Origin: JAFMDF01 sp965277445
GTDB lineage: Bacteria; Bacteroidota; Bacteroidia; Chitinophagales; Saprospiraceae
Assembly (NCBI GenBank): GCA_965277445.1
Contig: CBDICY010000013.1
Location: forward strand, 2,852,001-2,916,000
Direction: 5' to 3'
Length of the DNA: 64,000 nt
In this document: positions 18,114-26,578 of the stretch, in pieces
Layout of the letters: each line of letters opens with the position of its first letter
Numbering within the stretch: the first letter of the stretch is position 1
Notes under the pieces: model-generated
The model's database searches: none
The model's input: the letters and a program-made list of their open reading frames with translations, nothing else
What the model was told of the DNA's origin: nothing
Made by a program: the position numbers and the translations under genes

Positions 18114-19148
18114 CTAAGCTTTCTTTTGAGCAACCACTTCCTCCCAAGCAGCTACAAAATCCTCATTAATTCGATCCTTCCATTGTCCATTTGGATTAGC
18201 TTGAATCGTTTTTAATAAGGCCAATTGTCGAGGAGACAATAAAGCATCAGGTAGTTGCCGCTGTCCGATTAAACTATTAACTTTAACCGCTTGTAATTGC
18301 GTCATTGGAACAAAACGATAGACCGTTTTCCCTAAGTAATATTTAGGTTCTCTGTCTTGTCTAAATTTTCCTGTATCAGAAGCAGCCCCTAGTCCAATCA
18401 CAGTTTCTGATTCCTTAGCCTGTATTTTATCATCTGTATAAACATGACTTGCACAACTAGCCTGATTCGCACTTTTTAATAGATTTTTATAAGCAATTTT
18501 TTCTGGATCAAATTTTACTTTGACCACTTCTCGTCCATTCATAAAACCAGCTTGTGTTTCTACCACACCATCTAATTTTCCAATTTCTTTTTCCCCTGTC
18601 CAAAAACAATACATTGAGAAAACTGCAGTTTCCATTCCTGTTTGTGCTGCTAATAATTCATTTTCTAAAAGTGCTAAATAAGGAGGCACTTCTCTATTTT
18701 CAACCTCCAATGCCAAGCGCATTGCTTGTACAATCCCCAATCGAGAATAATTGCCATTGACTCGTTGAATTAAATCTTGTTTTTGATCATTGACTATGCG
18801 TACAACTGGATTATTCCAAGAGGGTTCGCCATAATATTTTAAGACCTTGGCATCTGCTCCGCCCTTATTATTAAAAACAGCTACGGGTATAAATAATGTT
18901 TCTATAGCTTCTACAATAAGCGGATGACTCAATACATTTTGCCCGTAATTACGGCAAGTACTACAACCTGGAACTTCTTGGAATAATAAAAAGACGGACT
19001 TTTTTGCAGTAGCAGCTTTTGCCAAGCCTACTTCAAAATTTCTCTCCCAGTTAACATTTCCTAATTCTTCAGGATTACCATTACCTGCATTCAATTGAAT
19101 GCTAAAGGCAAAAGTCAATAAAAGAGCTACTAAAGGGATACTTTTCAT
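18114..19148 (-). CDS. Secreted thioredoxin-like and MsrA-like two-domain protein
   Basis: A 344-residue protein with a Sec signal peptide (1-22). Domain one (about 30-150) has a thioredoxin-like fold with the redox motif EVPGCSTCRNYG, a CxxC, resembling the VPGU-type thioredoxin-like (seleno)proteins with Cys in place of selenocysteine; that link is from memory. Domain two (about 170-300) reads like peptide methionine sulfoxide reductase A: MYCFWTGEKEIGKLDGVVET, QAGFMNGREVVKVKFDPEK, matching the MsrA order CFW.. GV..T..G...EVV.V.DP. It is followed downstream (upstream in coordinate order on the same strand) by a real msrA gene. Likely part of periplasmic methionine sulfoxide repair, with the thioredoxin domain as reductant. 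MsrA activity of domain two is unproven. Confidence 0.72.
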   Translation of the reverse strand: MKSIPLVALLLTFAFSIQLNAGNGNPEELGNVNWERNFEVGLAKAATAKKSVFLLFQEVPGCSTCRNYGQNVLSHPLIVEAIETLFIPVAVFNNKGGADAKVLKYYGEPSWNNPVVRIVNDQKQDLIQRVNGNYSRLGIVQAMRLALEVENREVPPYLALLENELLAAQTGMETAVFSMYCFWTGEKEIGKLDGVVETQAGFMNGREVVKVKFDPEKIAYKNLLKSANQASCASHVYTDDKIQAKESETVIGLGAASDTGKFRQDREPKYYLGKTVYRFVPMTQLQAVKVNSLIGQRQLPDALLSPRQLALLKTIQANPNGQWKDRINEDFVAAWEEVVAQKKA

Positions 19149-19419
19149 AATTTCTTTAATTTTATGGTAATTTAATTGGGGTGTCTTATTAGCAAATAGA
19201 TAATGGTTAAATTAGTAGAATAAATAAATAATCTGAGCTACAGGGCATTAAAGTAGCTATATTGTTTTGGGTATCAGGTAGAAGGTGGACGGTATGAGGA
19301 TAAAACAAGTAATTAGTCTACTAATTAATTCTACCTCTTACTTTACCGTTTTGCTGTTTTAACCTTCTACCCTATACCCTATACCCTCAACCGAAGTGGT
19401 TACCTTTTGGAATTTAAAA
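19149..19419. other. Intergenic region with short inverted and direct repeats
   Basis: The 270 bp between the MsrA-like gene and msrA contain CAGGTAGAAGGT near 19276, which pairs with ACCTTCTACC near 19362, and a short direct repeat CCCTATA (three near-copies at 19371-19387). No gene is evident. The inverted pair looks like another intergenic palindrome. Confidence 0.5.
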
Positions 19420-20121
19420 TTACGGATTGACCATTTTCTTATATTCTTTCTTCAAAATATCCTTAAATACCTTTTCTACTTTTTCTACTTTAGGCTTACT
19501 TACATTGGCGATATATGGATTATCTTGGTGACTTGGGTAGTAATCTTGGTGATAGGCTTCCGCTACCCAAAATTCCTTATAGGCATTGACCAAGGTGGCA
19601 ATCGTACCATAATCGTTATCTTCTAGCTCCTTGATGTAATTTTCAGCCGCTGTTTTTTGCGCTATATTGTGATAATAAATTTCAGAACGGTATTGTGGCC
19701 CACGATCTGGTCCTTGCCGATTGAGTTGCGTTCCATCATGTGCTACATAAAACACTTTTAATAAAGTCTCGAAAGAAACTACTTTATCATCATAATAGAT
19801 TTGAATAGCTTCTGCATGCTTGGTACTTCCACTCGCTACTTGTCTATAACTAGGATTTTTAATTTCTCCACCAGAATAGCCGCTCACTACCTCCTTTACG
19901 CCTTCAATTTGCTCAAAAGAAGCTTCTGTACACCAGAAACAGCCTCCAGCAAAAGTTGCAACAGCATATTTGTCTAGATTTTTCCCCGCAATATAATCGG
20001 CTATAGCAGGTACGTCTTTTAATTGACCATTTTGTTTAATAGCTGTTCCCTGCTGTTGTCCACAACTTGTTGCTACTAAACTAAGTACCGCTACAAAGCA
20101 AAAAATTATTTTCTTAATCAT
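19420..20121 (-). CDS. msrA: Peptide-methionine (S)-S-oxide reductase, lipoprotein form
   Basis: The 233-residue protein is MsrA, which reduces L-methionine-(S)-sulfoxide in proteins. A lipoprotein signal with lipobox VATSCG (Cys about 20) places it in the envelope. The catalytic motif GGCFWCTEASFEQIEGV is near residues 60-75, with the nucleophilic Cys in GCFW, and further family marks are GYSGG, YRQVASGSTKHAEAIQI, YYDDKVVSFETLL, and QGPDRGPQYRSEIYYHN. It is transcribed in the same direction as the thioredoxin/MsrA-like gene beyond a 270 bp gap, so the two may form an envelope methionine-repair pair. Confidence 0.95.
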   Translation of the reverse strand: MIKKIIFCFVAVLSLVATSCGQQQGTAIKQNGQLKDVPAIADYIAGKNLDKYAVATFAGGCFWCTEASFEQIEGVKEVVSGYSGGEIKNPSYRQVASGSTKHAEAIQIYYDDKVVSFETLLKVFYVAHDGTQLNRQGPDRGPQYRSEIYYHNIAQKTAAENYIKELEDNDYGTIATLVNAYKEFWVAEAYHQDYYPSHQDNPYIANVSKPKVEKVEKVFKDILKKEYKKMVNP

Positions 20122-20272
20122 GTCTTTTTAATTTAGGTTTTATAAAAAATCTGCCTTTTTATTAATAACAAAAAAAAGCTATTTAATAATTACTGATGCT
20201 ACAAATTTACAGTTTAACTATCACAGAACAATAACAGAAAAGTAAAGTTTTTAACTAAATGTAGCACTATAA

Positions 20273-20343
20273 GTAGCCCAGACATTCTTGTCTGGAAATT
20301 TTATTCCCAATGGCTTGCTCCCAGACAAGAATGTCTGGGCTAC
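20273..20343. repeat. BIME-like pair of GTAG-headed palindromic units
   Basis: The 23-bp arm at 20273-20295 (starting GTAGCCCAGACA and ending TGTCTGG) is the exact reverse complement of 20321-20343, with 25 bp between. Each arm is itself a hairpin: CCAGACA, four-base loop, TGTCTGG. A short palindrome headed by GTAG, present as two copies in opposite orientation, is the layout of REP sequences grouped as a BIME. A RAYT gene is present at 45.6 kb. It lies between msrA and the MBL gene. Confidence 0.82.
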
Positions 20344-20395
20344 ATTTTAAGGTAATTGTTAGTGTACAAATAAATAATGGAGGGTTATCTGCTTA

Positions 20396-21217
20396 TTATT
20401 TATCTAATTCCTTCTTAAAAAGCGCCACATTCCCATCATGGAATTGCTTCATAATTTTAGGAAAGTCATAATTTTCCATCAAGCGGGAAAAATCAAATGG
20501 TTGATCTTCTTGGATGGATGTTCTTAAAGCATTTATGTAAGCAAAGGCATCCGTTTGTCTTTGTAAAATTTCTTGGGTTGTCAACGCCACATCGCCATGA
20601 CCTGTTACCAATATTTTAGGCACATGTTTAGCTAAAATAGGTTGAACTTTCGCAAGGGTTGCTTCATACTCATAACTGCTATGGTAAATATAAGGAAACT
20701 CAATATTACTAAGATAATCGCCTGCAATCCAAATACCCAATGGTTTCACAATCGTAAAAATGCCATCTATATTATGCCCTGACGCAAGGTAAAAGGTAAG
20801 GGTAGTTGCTCCAATTTGTACTTGTTGTCCATCTCTTTGGATAATAATGTCTACAGTTGGGTACTCAATGGGGTAATCTCTTTGGATATAATTTTCATCA
20901 TCCCAATCATTAATTTGTTGTAGAATACTTGCTTTGTTTTTATTGTCAACAAAAGCTCGGCTGGCTATTACTTGGGCATGCTCGAAGGCTCGATAGCCGA
21001 TAATATGATCGTAATCCGAATGCGTAAATAAGAGATATAATGGTTTATTGCCTTGCTTCTGTTTAATGACTTGTTGAAGGTTTTCAATTTCAGAAGGCAA
21101 CCAATTTGGATCTACCAATAAAATTAAATCCTCCGTTTCAATTACTGTAGCTGTGGTTCTAAACAGCGCACTTTCGAAGACGGTTAAATTGGGTGTTTTG
21201 TATTGAATTTTATGCAT
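20396..21217 (-). CDS. MBL-fold metallo-hydrolase
   Basis: A 273-residue cytoplasmic metallo-beta-lactamase-fold hydrolase. The zinc signature is FTHSDYDHIIG near residues 62-72 (HxxxDH variant), with LASGHNIDG near 150 (third His), WIAGDYLSN near 168 (bridging Asp) and LVTGHGDV near 205 (last His). No signal peptide. The family includes glyoxalase II-like thioesterases, lactonases and phosphodiesterases; the sequence alone does not decide. It is monocistronic with a REP pair downstream. Confidence 0.85.
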   Translation of the reverse strand: MHKIQYKTPNLTVFESALFRTTATVIETEDLILLVDPNWLPSEIENLQQVIKQKQGNKPLYLLFTHSDYDHIIGYRAFEHAQVIASRAFVDNKNKASILQQINDWDDENYIQRDYPIEYPTVDIIIQRDGQQVQIGATTLTFYLASGHNIDGIFTIVKPLGIWIAGDYLSNIEFPYIYHSSYEYEATLAKVQPILAKHVPKILVTGHGDVALTTQEILQRQTDAFAYINALRTSIQEDQPFDFSRLMENYDFPKIMKQFHDGNVALFKKELDK

Positions 21218-21386
21218 TTATTTTTGAAGCAAATGTACTAATTTAAAAAGGACAGATAGGTTGGAAAGTAAAAATTAATATTTTTTTAGATAATGATGGG
21301 TACATCTTTTAAACTCAAAACACTTCTTCATGTAACGCATAACGAAATGCATCACCTTAACAAACAAAATATAAAAAATAATAATT

Positions 21387-22079
21387 ATGAAAAATTCAAT
21401 GATCTTCACTTTAGTCGCTCTATTTTCTTTCGCTTTTTCTTTTACTAGTTTTGCTGATAACGGCGGGTACTGTAATAATAACTATTACTACAAAACCGTC
21501 AAGCATGGCGATACCTACAGAGGTGGTCAGGATGTGTATGTAAAAGTAGATGCCCAAAAATACCAAGATATTGCTTACATGGAATTATACATCAATGGCT
21601 ATAAGGTAAGGAGAGAGATGAATGCACCATATGAGTGGGCAAGACCAAACAGTAATGGCGACCATTACCTTAGAAACATGAAAGTAGGAACGTATAGATT
21701 AAAGTGTGTGGTTAAAACGAAATGTGGAGGCCACTACCAAAAAGAATTAACTTTCTACGTTAAGAATCAACCTAATAATTACTGTAATACCAACTATTAC
21801 TACGAATACGCTAAGCATAACTCAAGTTGCCAAGCGGGTAGAGATTTATATGTAAAAATAAAGGCACAAAAGCACCAAGACGTAGAATATATGGATTTAT
21901 ATATCAATGGTAATAAAGTAAGAAGAGAAATGAATGCGCCTTATGAGTGGGGACGCCCAAATACTAATGGCGATAATTATTTAAGAAATATGAGAAGAGG
22001 GACTTATAAATTAAAGTGTAAAATTAAGACACGATGTGGCGAGATTAAGTGGAAGCAGAGTACGGTTTATGTGAATTAA
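21387..22079 (+). CDS. Secreted protein of two tandem Ig-like (Big_7-type) domains
   Basis: A 230-residue protein with signal peptide (1-24, FTSFA). It consists of two near-duplicate domains of about 100 residues (about 28-127 and 132-230). Both share the order YYY, a GxDxYVK strand, the YM(E/D)LYINGxKVRREMNAPYE core, W.RPN.NGD.YLRNM, and a final GTY.LKC strand. The pattern (helper strand, YING, PYEW, GTYxLK) resembles bacterial Ig-like domain 7 from carbohydrate-active and surface proteins. It has no sorting domain or anchor, so it is probably periplasmic or released. Function unknown. It is followed by a terminator. Confidence 0.72.
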   Translation: MKNSMIFTLVALFSFAFSFTSFADNGGYCNNNYYYKTVKHGDTYRGGQDVYVKVDAQKYQDIAYMELYINGYKVRREMNAPYEWARPNSNGDHYLRNMKVGTYRLKCVVKTKCGGHYQKELTFYVKNQPNNYCNTNYYYEYAKHNSSCQAGRDLYVKIKAQKHQDVEYMDLYINGNKVRREMNAPYEWGRPNTNGDNYLRNMRRGTYKLKCKIKTRCGEIKWKQSTVYVN

Positions 22080-22106
22080 TACGAGTTGCGAGTGGGGCAA
22101 ACTAAG

Positions 22107-22143
22107 AAAAAGGTAAGGTGATCGAAAATCACTTTACCTTTTT
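22107..22143 (+). terminator. Rho-independent terminator
   Basis: AAAAAGGTAAGGTGAT (22107-22122) pairs with ATCACTTTACCTTTTT (22128-22143) with one G-T pair and a five-base loop, followed by a T-rich tract. It ends the Ig-like gene; A and T runs on both sides would let it work in both directions. Confidence 0.85.
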
Positions 22144-22156
22144 CTATTTGGTTTTT

Positions 22157-22438
22157 TTACTCCATGTAGGTAACTGTCACACTCGTTTCTTTTTCAGCAA
22201 ATACTAATTTGGAAGCATTGGCATGAATGGAATTGGCATCTGGTGATAAAGCAATCCCTGCGTCGCCCATCGCTCCAGAATGGGCATCTGGCACAATTCG
22301 TAAAAAAGGGACTGTTGTAATAATAGCGTTATTACAAGCACCTCCTAAAGGGTTTACAGGATTGCCAGAGCCATCATCTAAACAGCTAGAAAATTGTGCA
22401 TTAAAGGCCACTAAAGGGAATAGAAGGACTAGTGTTAC
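22157..22438 (-). pseudogene. Decayed N-terminal fragment of porV-like gene
   Basis: On the minus strand a frame without a normal start reads a hydrophobic signal-like segment (LVLLFPLVAFNAQF), then TTVPFLRIVPDAHSGAMGDA, GIALSPDANSIHANASKLVF and ends in TVTYME with TAA. This is the characteristic mature N-terminus of PorV (LptO), the outer-membrane shuttle protein of the type IX secretion system (family pattern VPFL.I.PD.R.G.MG..G.A.SPDANS...N.SK.AF). A stop codon (22439-22441) precedes it, no ATG is available, and about three quarters of the barrel are missing, so this is a relic. A GTG at 22409-22411 would allow only an 84-residue peptide. Functional PorV must be elsewhere if T9SS works. 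Confidence 0.78.
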
Positions 22439-22441
22439 CTA

Positions 22442-22926
22442 GGGTAACAGGTGTTCTTTTTTAAACATGCTACTACAATTTAAGGTCAATACTAATGTAT
22501 TGACAGTCAGTTAAATGCGTTTTTTAATAAGTATTTATGGCCGGTCTGTATTGGTAATATTAAACCTGAAATTACAACAGTTATTGTAAGGAGGGAAAAA
22601 TTTAAGGAGTGTTAAAAAATGATCTCATTATTTACGGTAAGGCAAAATAAAAAGCCCCTTCAGAACCTGAAAGGACTTACTATTGGACATTTGTACTAGA
22701 ACTTAAAAAGTCTTCAAGACTTGAGAAGTTTAATTTTTGGATTGTTAGCATTTTAGACTTACCAAGTTTTGAAAACCTTTGCAAGCCTGAGCAATCGAAA
22801 ATCAAAAGGCCCAAGAGCAAGCTGAAAAAGCCTTTTAATTGCTAAAATATCTGGAATTTTTTATTTATATATGATGGGTAAGAAGCATGAATGTTTCCGG
22901 TGAACTAAATGCTCCATTTAAATTTA
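22442..22926. other. Intergenic region with small palindromes, no gene
   Basis: This 485 bp region has no convincing ORF. It contains the palindrome AAGTCTTCAAGACTT near 22,708, and the near-palindrome CAAGTTTTGAAAACCTTTGC near 22,762. The region probably includes promoter remnants of the broken porV-like gene and 3' sequence of the next lipoprotein gene. Confidence 0.5.
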
Positions 22927-23340
22927 TTACATTTTCTGATACTTCCGAACTTGACGATCCGCTCCAAGCAACGCATACGATAAGTTTTTGTCCGTCAATT
23001 CTAAGACTTCAAAACAATTTTGTGCTTGCTTGCCATCTGTTACCATACAAGGCATTTTGCTAACACCTTCAGGAATACAGCGAGCAATGCAATTATCATA
23101 AACAGTCAAAGATTCGTCCGCTAATTTTAAGCCATCATAATAAGAATACATTCGGTCATTGGTTAATTCAATCACATTTTTTGGATTAGTGACAGATTGC
23201 CATTTTCCTAATAATTTGTAGACTTCAATTTTTGCCACCTTATTACTTGTATTTTCTGTTGCTGTTTGACAACTCATAAAAGTGACTAAAAGAAAGGATA
23301 ACGATAAAAATTGACTTGTTTTTCTAGTGTTTCCTAGCAT
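22927..23340 (-). CDS. Small lipoprotein, function unknown
   Basis: The start at 23340 is chosen because it begins a good lipoprotein signal (MLGNTRKTSQFLSLSFLLVT, then FMSC lipobox), giving 137 residues; a longer frame up to 23463 lacks a sensible N-terminus. The mature protein has a small beta-rich pattern (VYKLLGKWQSVTNPKNVIEL, DRMYSYYDGLKL, LSYALLGADRQVRKYQK) similar in style to lipocalin-like lipoproteins of Bacteroidota that begin with LxGxW. Three or four Cys (NCIARCIPEG, MPCMV, NCFE) may form disulphides. I do not recognise a specific family. Confidence 0.65.
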   Translation of the reverse strand: MLGNTRKTSQFLSLSFLLVTFMSCQTATENTSNKVAKIEVYKLLGKWQSVTNPKNVIELTNDRMYSYYDGLKLADESLTVYDNCIARCIPEGVSKMPCMVTDGKQAQNCFEVLELTDKNLSYALLGADRQVRKYQKM

Positions 23341-23541
23341 CGGTAGAAGATTTTTAATTTGTTCGTGGAATAAGATTAACTTCGGGACAATTACTGGACA
23401 TTGGATACTAGATTCTTGATGGGTAGCAATAATAACCCAATTTTGGAGTAACTTAAAAATCAAGCATTTAGTAATAGATAAATTGGATATTTGACTTATC
23501 TAGCATCTAACACCCAGTATCTAACATCAAAATGTCTGTAA

Positions 23542-24180
23542 ATGAAGACCCTTTTATATTTTATTTTTAAAATAGTCTTGTTATTGTCTTTGCCTTTTAT
23601 CTGCTTCGTAAGGGGAGCTGTTTATCTTTATGAGCAACAGGATTATGGCTCTTGGATGGCCATATTTGGTGCTGCTGGTATTACTACTTTTTTGTTGATT
23701 ATCTATATGATTTTCTTTTACGGAAGTTTGACAGGAAAGGTAGGCAGTTTCAAGAAAAAATTAATTTTAGCCTTAATTTTAGTTTTGGGTTATGGTGTAC
23801 ATGCCCTCTATTTTTTTTCGGAACAAAATGCCAAGCATCATTCGGTGCAAAAAGAATTTACTAGCCTCCACCCTATTCTGAGATTAAGTATTAGTACGAT
23901 TATTCATTTAGATGATGGGTTAATTATGACGGATGCCAATCGTCAACCAGAAGATTACCGAAAAATGGGTTTAAAATCAAAGAAGAATTCCTTGCATTAT
24001 AAACAAAACAATGGCTTTGTCCATGCTTTTGATGTACGAACCAAAAATAGAAGTTGGGTCAGAAACGGTTTATTACAACTCTATTTTAAAGCAATGGGGT
24101 TTAATACCTTGCGACATGGAGGAACAGGCGATCATTTGCATATTTCTTTGACAAGTCGGGATCGACCTTGGGCTATTTAA
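23542..24180 (+). CDS. Membrane protein with possible M15-type peptidase-like C-terminus
   Basis: A 212-residue protein with an N-terminal hydrophobic helix (about 4-28), a second (about 40-62) and a third (about 75-95). Residues 125-212 form a soluble domain with LHYKQNNGFVHAFDVRTKN and GGTGDHLHISL. A His .. G.(x)HA.D .. H.H arrangement recalls the zinc site of M15 (VanY/DD-carboxypeptidase-like) domains, where SxHxxGxAxD is followed by a distant HxH or WH. The match is partial and the domain is short, so a peptidase role is tentative. It ends 8 bp before a convergent T9SS gene. Confidence 0.6.
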   Translation: MKTLLYFIFKIVLLLSLPFICFVRGAVYLYEQQDYGSWMAIFGAAGITTFLLIIYMIFFYGSLTGKVGSFKKKLILALILVLGYGVHALYFFSEQNAKHHSVQKEFTSLHPILRLSISTIIHLDDGLIMTDANRQPEDYRKMGLKSKKNSLHYKQNNGFVHAFDVRTKNRSWVRNGLLQLYFKAMGFNTLRHGGTGDHLHISLTSRDRPWAI

Positions 24181-24187
24181 GGTTTCT

Positions 24188-25300
24188 CTACCGACTAACC
24201 ACAAACCGCCTAGTAACTTGTCCTTCGGCTGAATTTAATCGCAAAAAGTAGATGCCCTCATATAAATCGACTATTGGTATCTCAATTTGCCCCTGACTAA
24301 AACTAGTCCAATCTTCTATCAGCACTACTTGTCCTAAACTATTAAAAATAGTCATGGTCAAATTCTTATTTTCTTGGAAAACATAATCGACGACTAGGTA
24401 ATGACTGGCAGGATTAGGGTATAATTGAATACCTTTTGCCCAAGGTGGTTCGACAATACCACTTGGCAATTCGACCAAATCCAATTGAAAGGTAAAGCCC
24501 TCTTTTGACGAATGATCATCCCAATAAATATAATAAACTTTTCCACTATCAACAATAACATTATCGGTTAATACAGCAGCACCTGAAGTACCACAACCAT
24601 CATCATTCTGGGCAATAATCTGAGCAGTTGCACAACCTGCTTCAAAAACAAAAAGACGTGTATTGACATTGCTTTCACAGGAATTGATGGCTAACACATT
24701 CGTTTTTTCTGGCCTATATTGGTACCATTTAGCACTTACGGCATCGGTAAAGGCCGCACCAATGCCAGTTAATGCAGACACCTCATGCGTACCAGTTGTA
24801 ATGGAAATGGCGGTTTCACAAGTTGATCCTTCACTTGGATTATTCTCGGATTCAAAAGACAAATTCCAAGTAAATCCATCGGCACTTTGTCCGTTATCCC
24901 AATAGATGACATAAGAAATACCAGCTGTTGCTACCACTTCTATAGTAGAAGCAGTATTTCCGCCTTTTCCATCTGCACAGTTATCTTCCGCAGAATTGAG
25001 GATTTGTAAGTTAGCAGCATTAGCACAATCGGCTAATAACATGATTACCAACCTTGTATCTCCGCCTCCCTCACAGGAACTTACGGTAAAAACACCTGCG
25101 GTAGTCGGTTCAAAACGATACCAAGCGGCGGCAGTTGCCCCTTGGAATACGGCACCATTTCCAGCAAATTCAGTCACCTCATGCGTGCCAACGGATACGA
25201 TGGTAGCATCGGCACAAGTTGAATTTTGAGTAAAGCCTTTTTGTGGAATAAAGATTTGAAAAAGAAAGGTTATTAAAGAGAGCAAGTAAAATTTGTTCAT
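24188..25300 (-). CDS. T9SS-sorted surface protein with two jelly-roll-like repeats
   Basis: Start chosen at 25300 (MNKFYLLSLITFLFQIFIPQ), which begins a clean signal peptide; the frame extends upstream to 25348 without signal character. Two homologous domains (about 27-150 and 160-280) share CADATIVSVGTHEV.. / CETAISITTGTHEV.., AAWYRFEPT / AKWYQYRPE, SCEGGGDTRLVI, and ISYVIYWDNG / KVYYIYWDDH. This is the pattern of the pre-peptidase C-terminal-like beta-sandwich of many secreted bacterial proteins. The final 80 residues are a type A sorting domain (IQLYPNPASHYLVVDY .. GIYFLRLNS). It is exported by T9SS. It probably binds or stabilises other domains; no catalytic motif is seen. Confidence 0.82.
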   Translation of the reverse strand: MNKFYLLSLITFLFQIFIPQKGFTQNSTCADATIVSVGTHEVTEFAGNGAVFQGATAAAWYRFEPTTAGVFTVSSCEGGGDTRLVIMLLADCANAANLQILNSAEDNCADGKGGNTASTIEVVATAGISYVIYWDNGQSADGFTWNLSFESENNPSEGSTCETAISITTGTHEVSALTGIGAAFTDAVSAKWYQYRPEKTNVLAINSCESNVNTRLFVFEAGCATAQIIAQNDDGCGTSGAAVLTDNVIVDSGKVYYIYWDDHSSKEGFTFQLDLVELPSGIVEPPWAKGIQLYPNPASHYLVVDYVFQENKNLTMTIFNSLGQVVLIEDWTSFSQGQIEIPIVDLYEGIYFLRLNSAEGQVTRRFVVSR

Positions 25301-25414
25301 GGAAATTAGCTGTTCGGTTTCTAAGATAGACTTTATAAACAGGAACAAAAATGCGGTAAATTATAAAAATTCGGAAGGAATATTAAGGTAATTAACGTTT
25401 AGCTGACAAAGACA

Positions 25415-26056
25415 TTACTTAACCAACCCATTATTAACAGCATAAATAATTAATTCGGAAGCTGTATTGATTTTCAGTTTTCGCATGATGTTTTTTCGGT
25501 GAGTATAAACGGTATGCGTACTTAAATTCAACTTACTCGCAATTTCTTTCGCTATTAAACCCTGCGCAGCCAGTTGTACTACTTCTATTTCTCTAACTGT
25601 CAATGGTGTTGGTGCACAATCTTCCGCCGTTGGTGAAAAAGAACGTTCAAACACATAATCCATTACTTTTTTACAAAAATATCTTTGTTTTTTAGTAGCT
25701 GCGTATACACCCTCAATGATCTCTTTTTCATCACAAGATTTAGTTAAAAAGCTGGTGACTCCGGCCTCTAGCACCTCGTAAATACTATCTTTTTCATTAT
25801 CTGCGCTAACTATAAGGATACCTGCATTTGGATAATTCGCTTTTATTTTCTTGATCGTTTCCACACTAAAATTATTCGGCTGGTTATAATCAATGATGAT
25901 TACATCTGCTGCTGCTGCGTCTAACAGCCTCAATAAACTTTGTTCGTCGGATGCTTCTCCTAATACTTTAATGGTGTCATATCCATGAAGGAGATGATTT
26001 AACCCTACTCTAATTAAGTATTCGGCATCAGCAAGTATGACAGAAATGATGGACAA
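25415..26056 (-). CDS. NarL/FixJ-family response regulator
   Basis: A 213-residue two-domain DNA-binding regulator. The receiver domain (about 4-118) has Asp56 in DVIIIDYNQP as phosphorylation site and Lys in FLTKSCDEKE near 107. The acidic pair near the start is reduced (ILADAEYL, one Asp and a Glu). The LuxR-type HTH (about 148-208) is PLTVREIEVVQLAAQGLIAKEIA and STHTVYTHRKNIMRKL. No histidine kinase is next to it, so it is an orphan in this window. Its N-terminal start at 26056 fits. Many Bacteroidota homologues control stress or motility, but the target is unknown. Confidence 0.9.
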   Translation of the reverse strand: MSIISVILADAEYLIRVGLNHLLHGYDTIKVLGEASDEQSLLRLLDAAAADVIIIDYNQPNNFSVETIKKIKANYPNAGILIVSADNEKDSIYEVLEAGVTSFLTKSCDEKEIIEGVYAATKKQRYFCKKVMDYVFERSFSPTAEDCAPTPLTVREIEVVQLAAQGLIAKEIASKLNLSTHTVYTHRKNIMRKLKINTASELIIYAVNNGLVK

Positions 26057-26578
26057 TTATTAGGGTTTTAATCAGTTAAATTATTCGTTTAGTGAAAATT
26101 TAGCCTAAAGCGTAACGAAAATTAATAGCATAACAACTAAAAAATAAGATGGTTTATAGCAAAATCAACGATTTGATGTTTGGCTTCTTGCCTATGACTT
26201 TAATCAATCATTATTCAAAAGTGAAAATTGGATTTATGATGAAATTAAACTATCTATTTGATTATCAGTAATTTACACCAAGACAACCAATAAATCATGC
26301 TATTCATTTGCGAAAATACGTATCCTAATCGTAAAATTATAACATTATTTAGAATTAGTTTAAATAAAAATAAAGAAAATAGTTTCTCACCTTCTTGGCG
26401 AATCTCTATTCCAATTTATTTGCGCTTCGCATCAAATTAAATCAACGGCAAAAAAAGGAATCTCACTTTTCTAAAAAAACGTATCAATTTAACAATAGGA
26501 TAACTACGTCCCTAGCTAAATTCGATTATATTTGCAGTTATTTTTGAAAATCGTGTTTGTATAAACTAAAGAAACAGA
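26057..26578 (+). promoter_or_regulatory. Divergent promoter region with a Bacteroidota-type -7 box
   Basis: The 520 bp between the response regulator and the signal peptidase gene has no ORF of note. TATATTTG at 26527-26534 matches the Bacteroidota sigma consensus TAnnTTTG, 44 bp before the ATG of lepB, a suitable -7 element. A TTG-type -33 element is not obvious. The rest is AT-rich. Confidence 0.5.

Noticed and set aside
19371..19390. Telomere-like CCCTATA direct repeat
   Set aside because: Only about three near-copies within a short palindromic intergenic region; probably part of a dispersed palindrome.
26057..26578. Riboswitch or small RNA upstream of lepB
   Set aside because: The 520 bp gap is AT-rich with no conserved structured core visible; only a promoter-like TATATTTG is supported.
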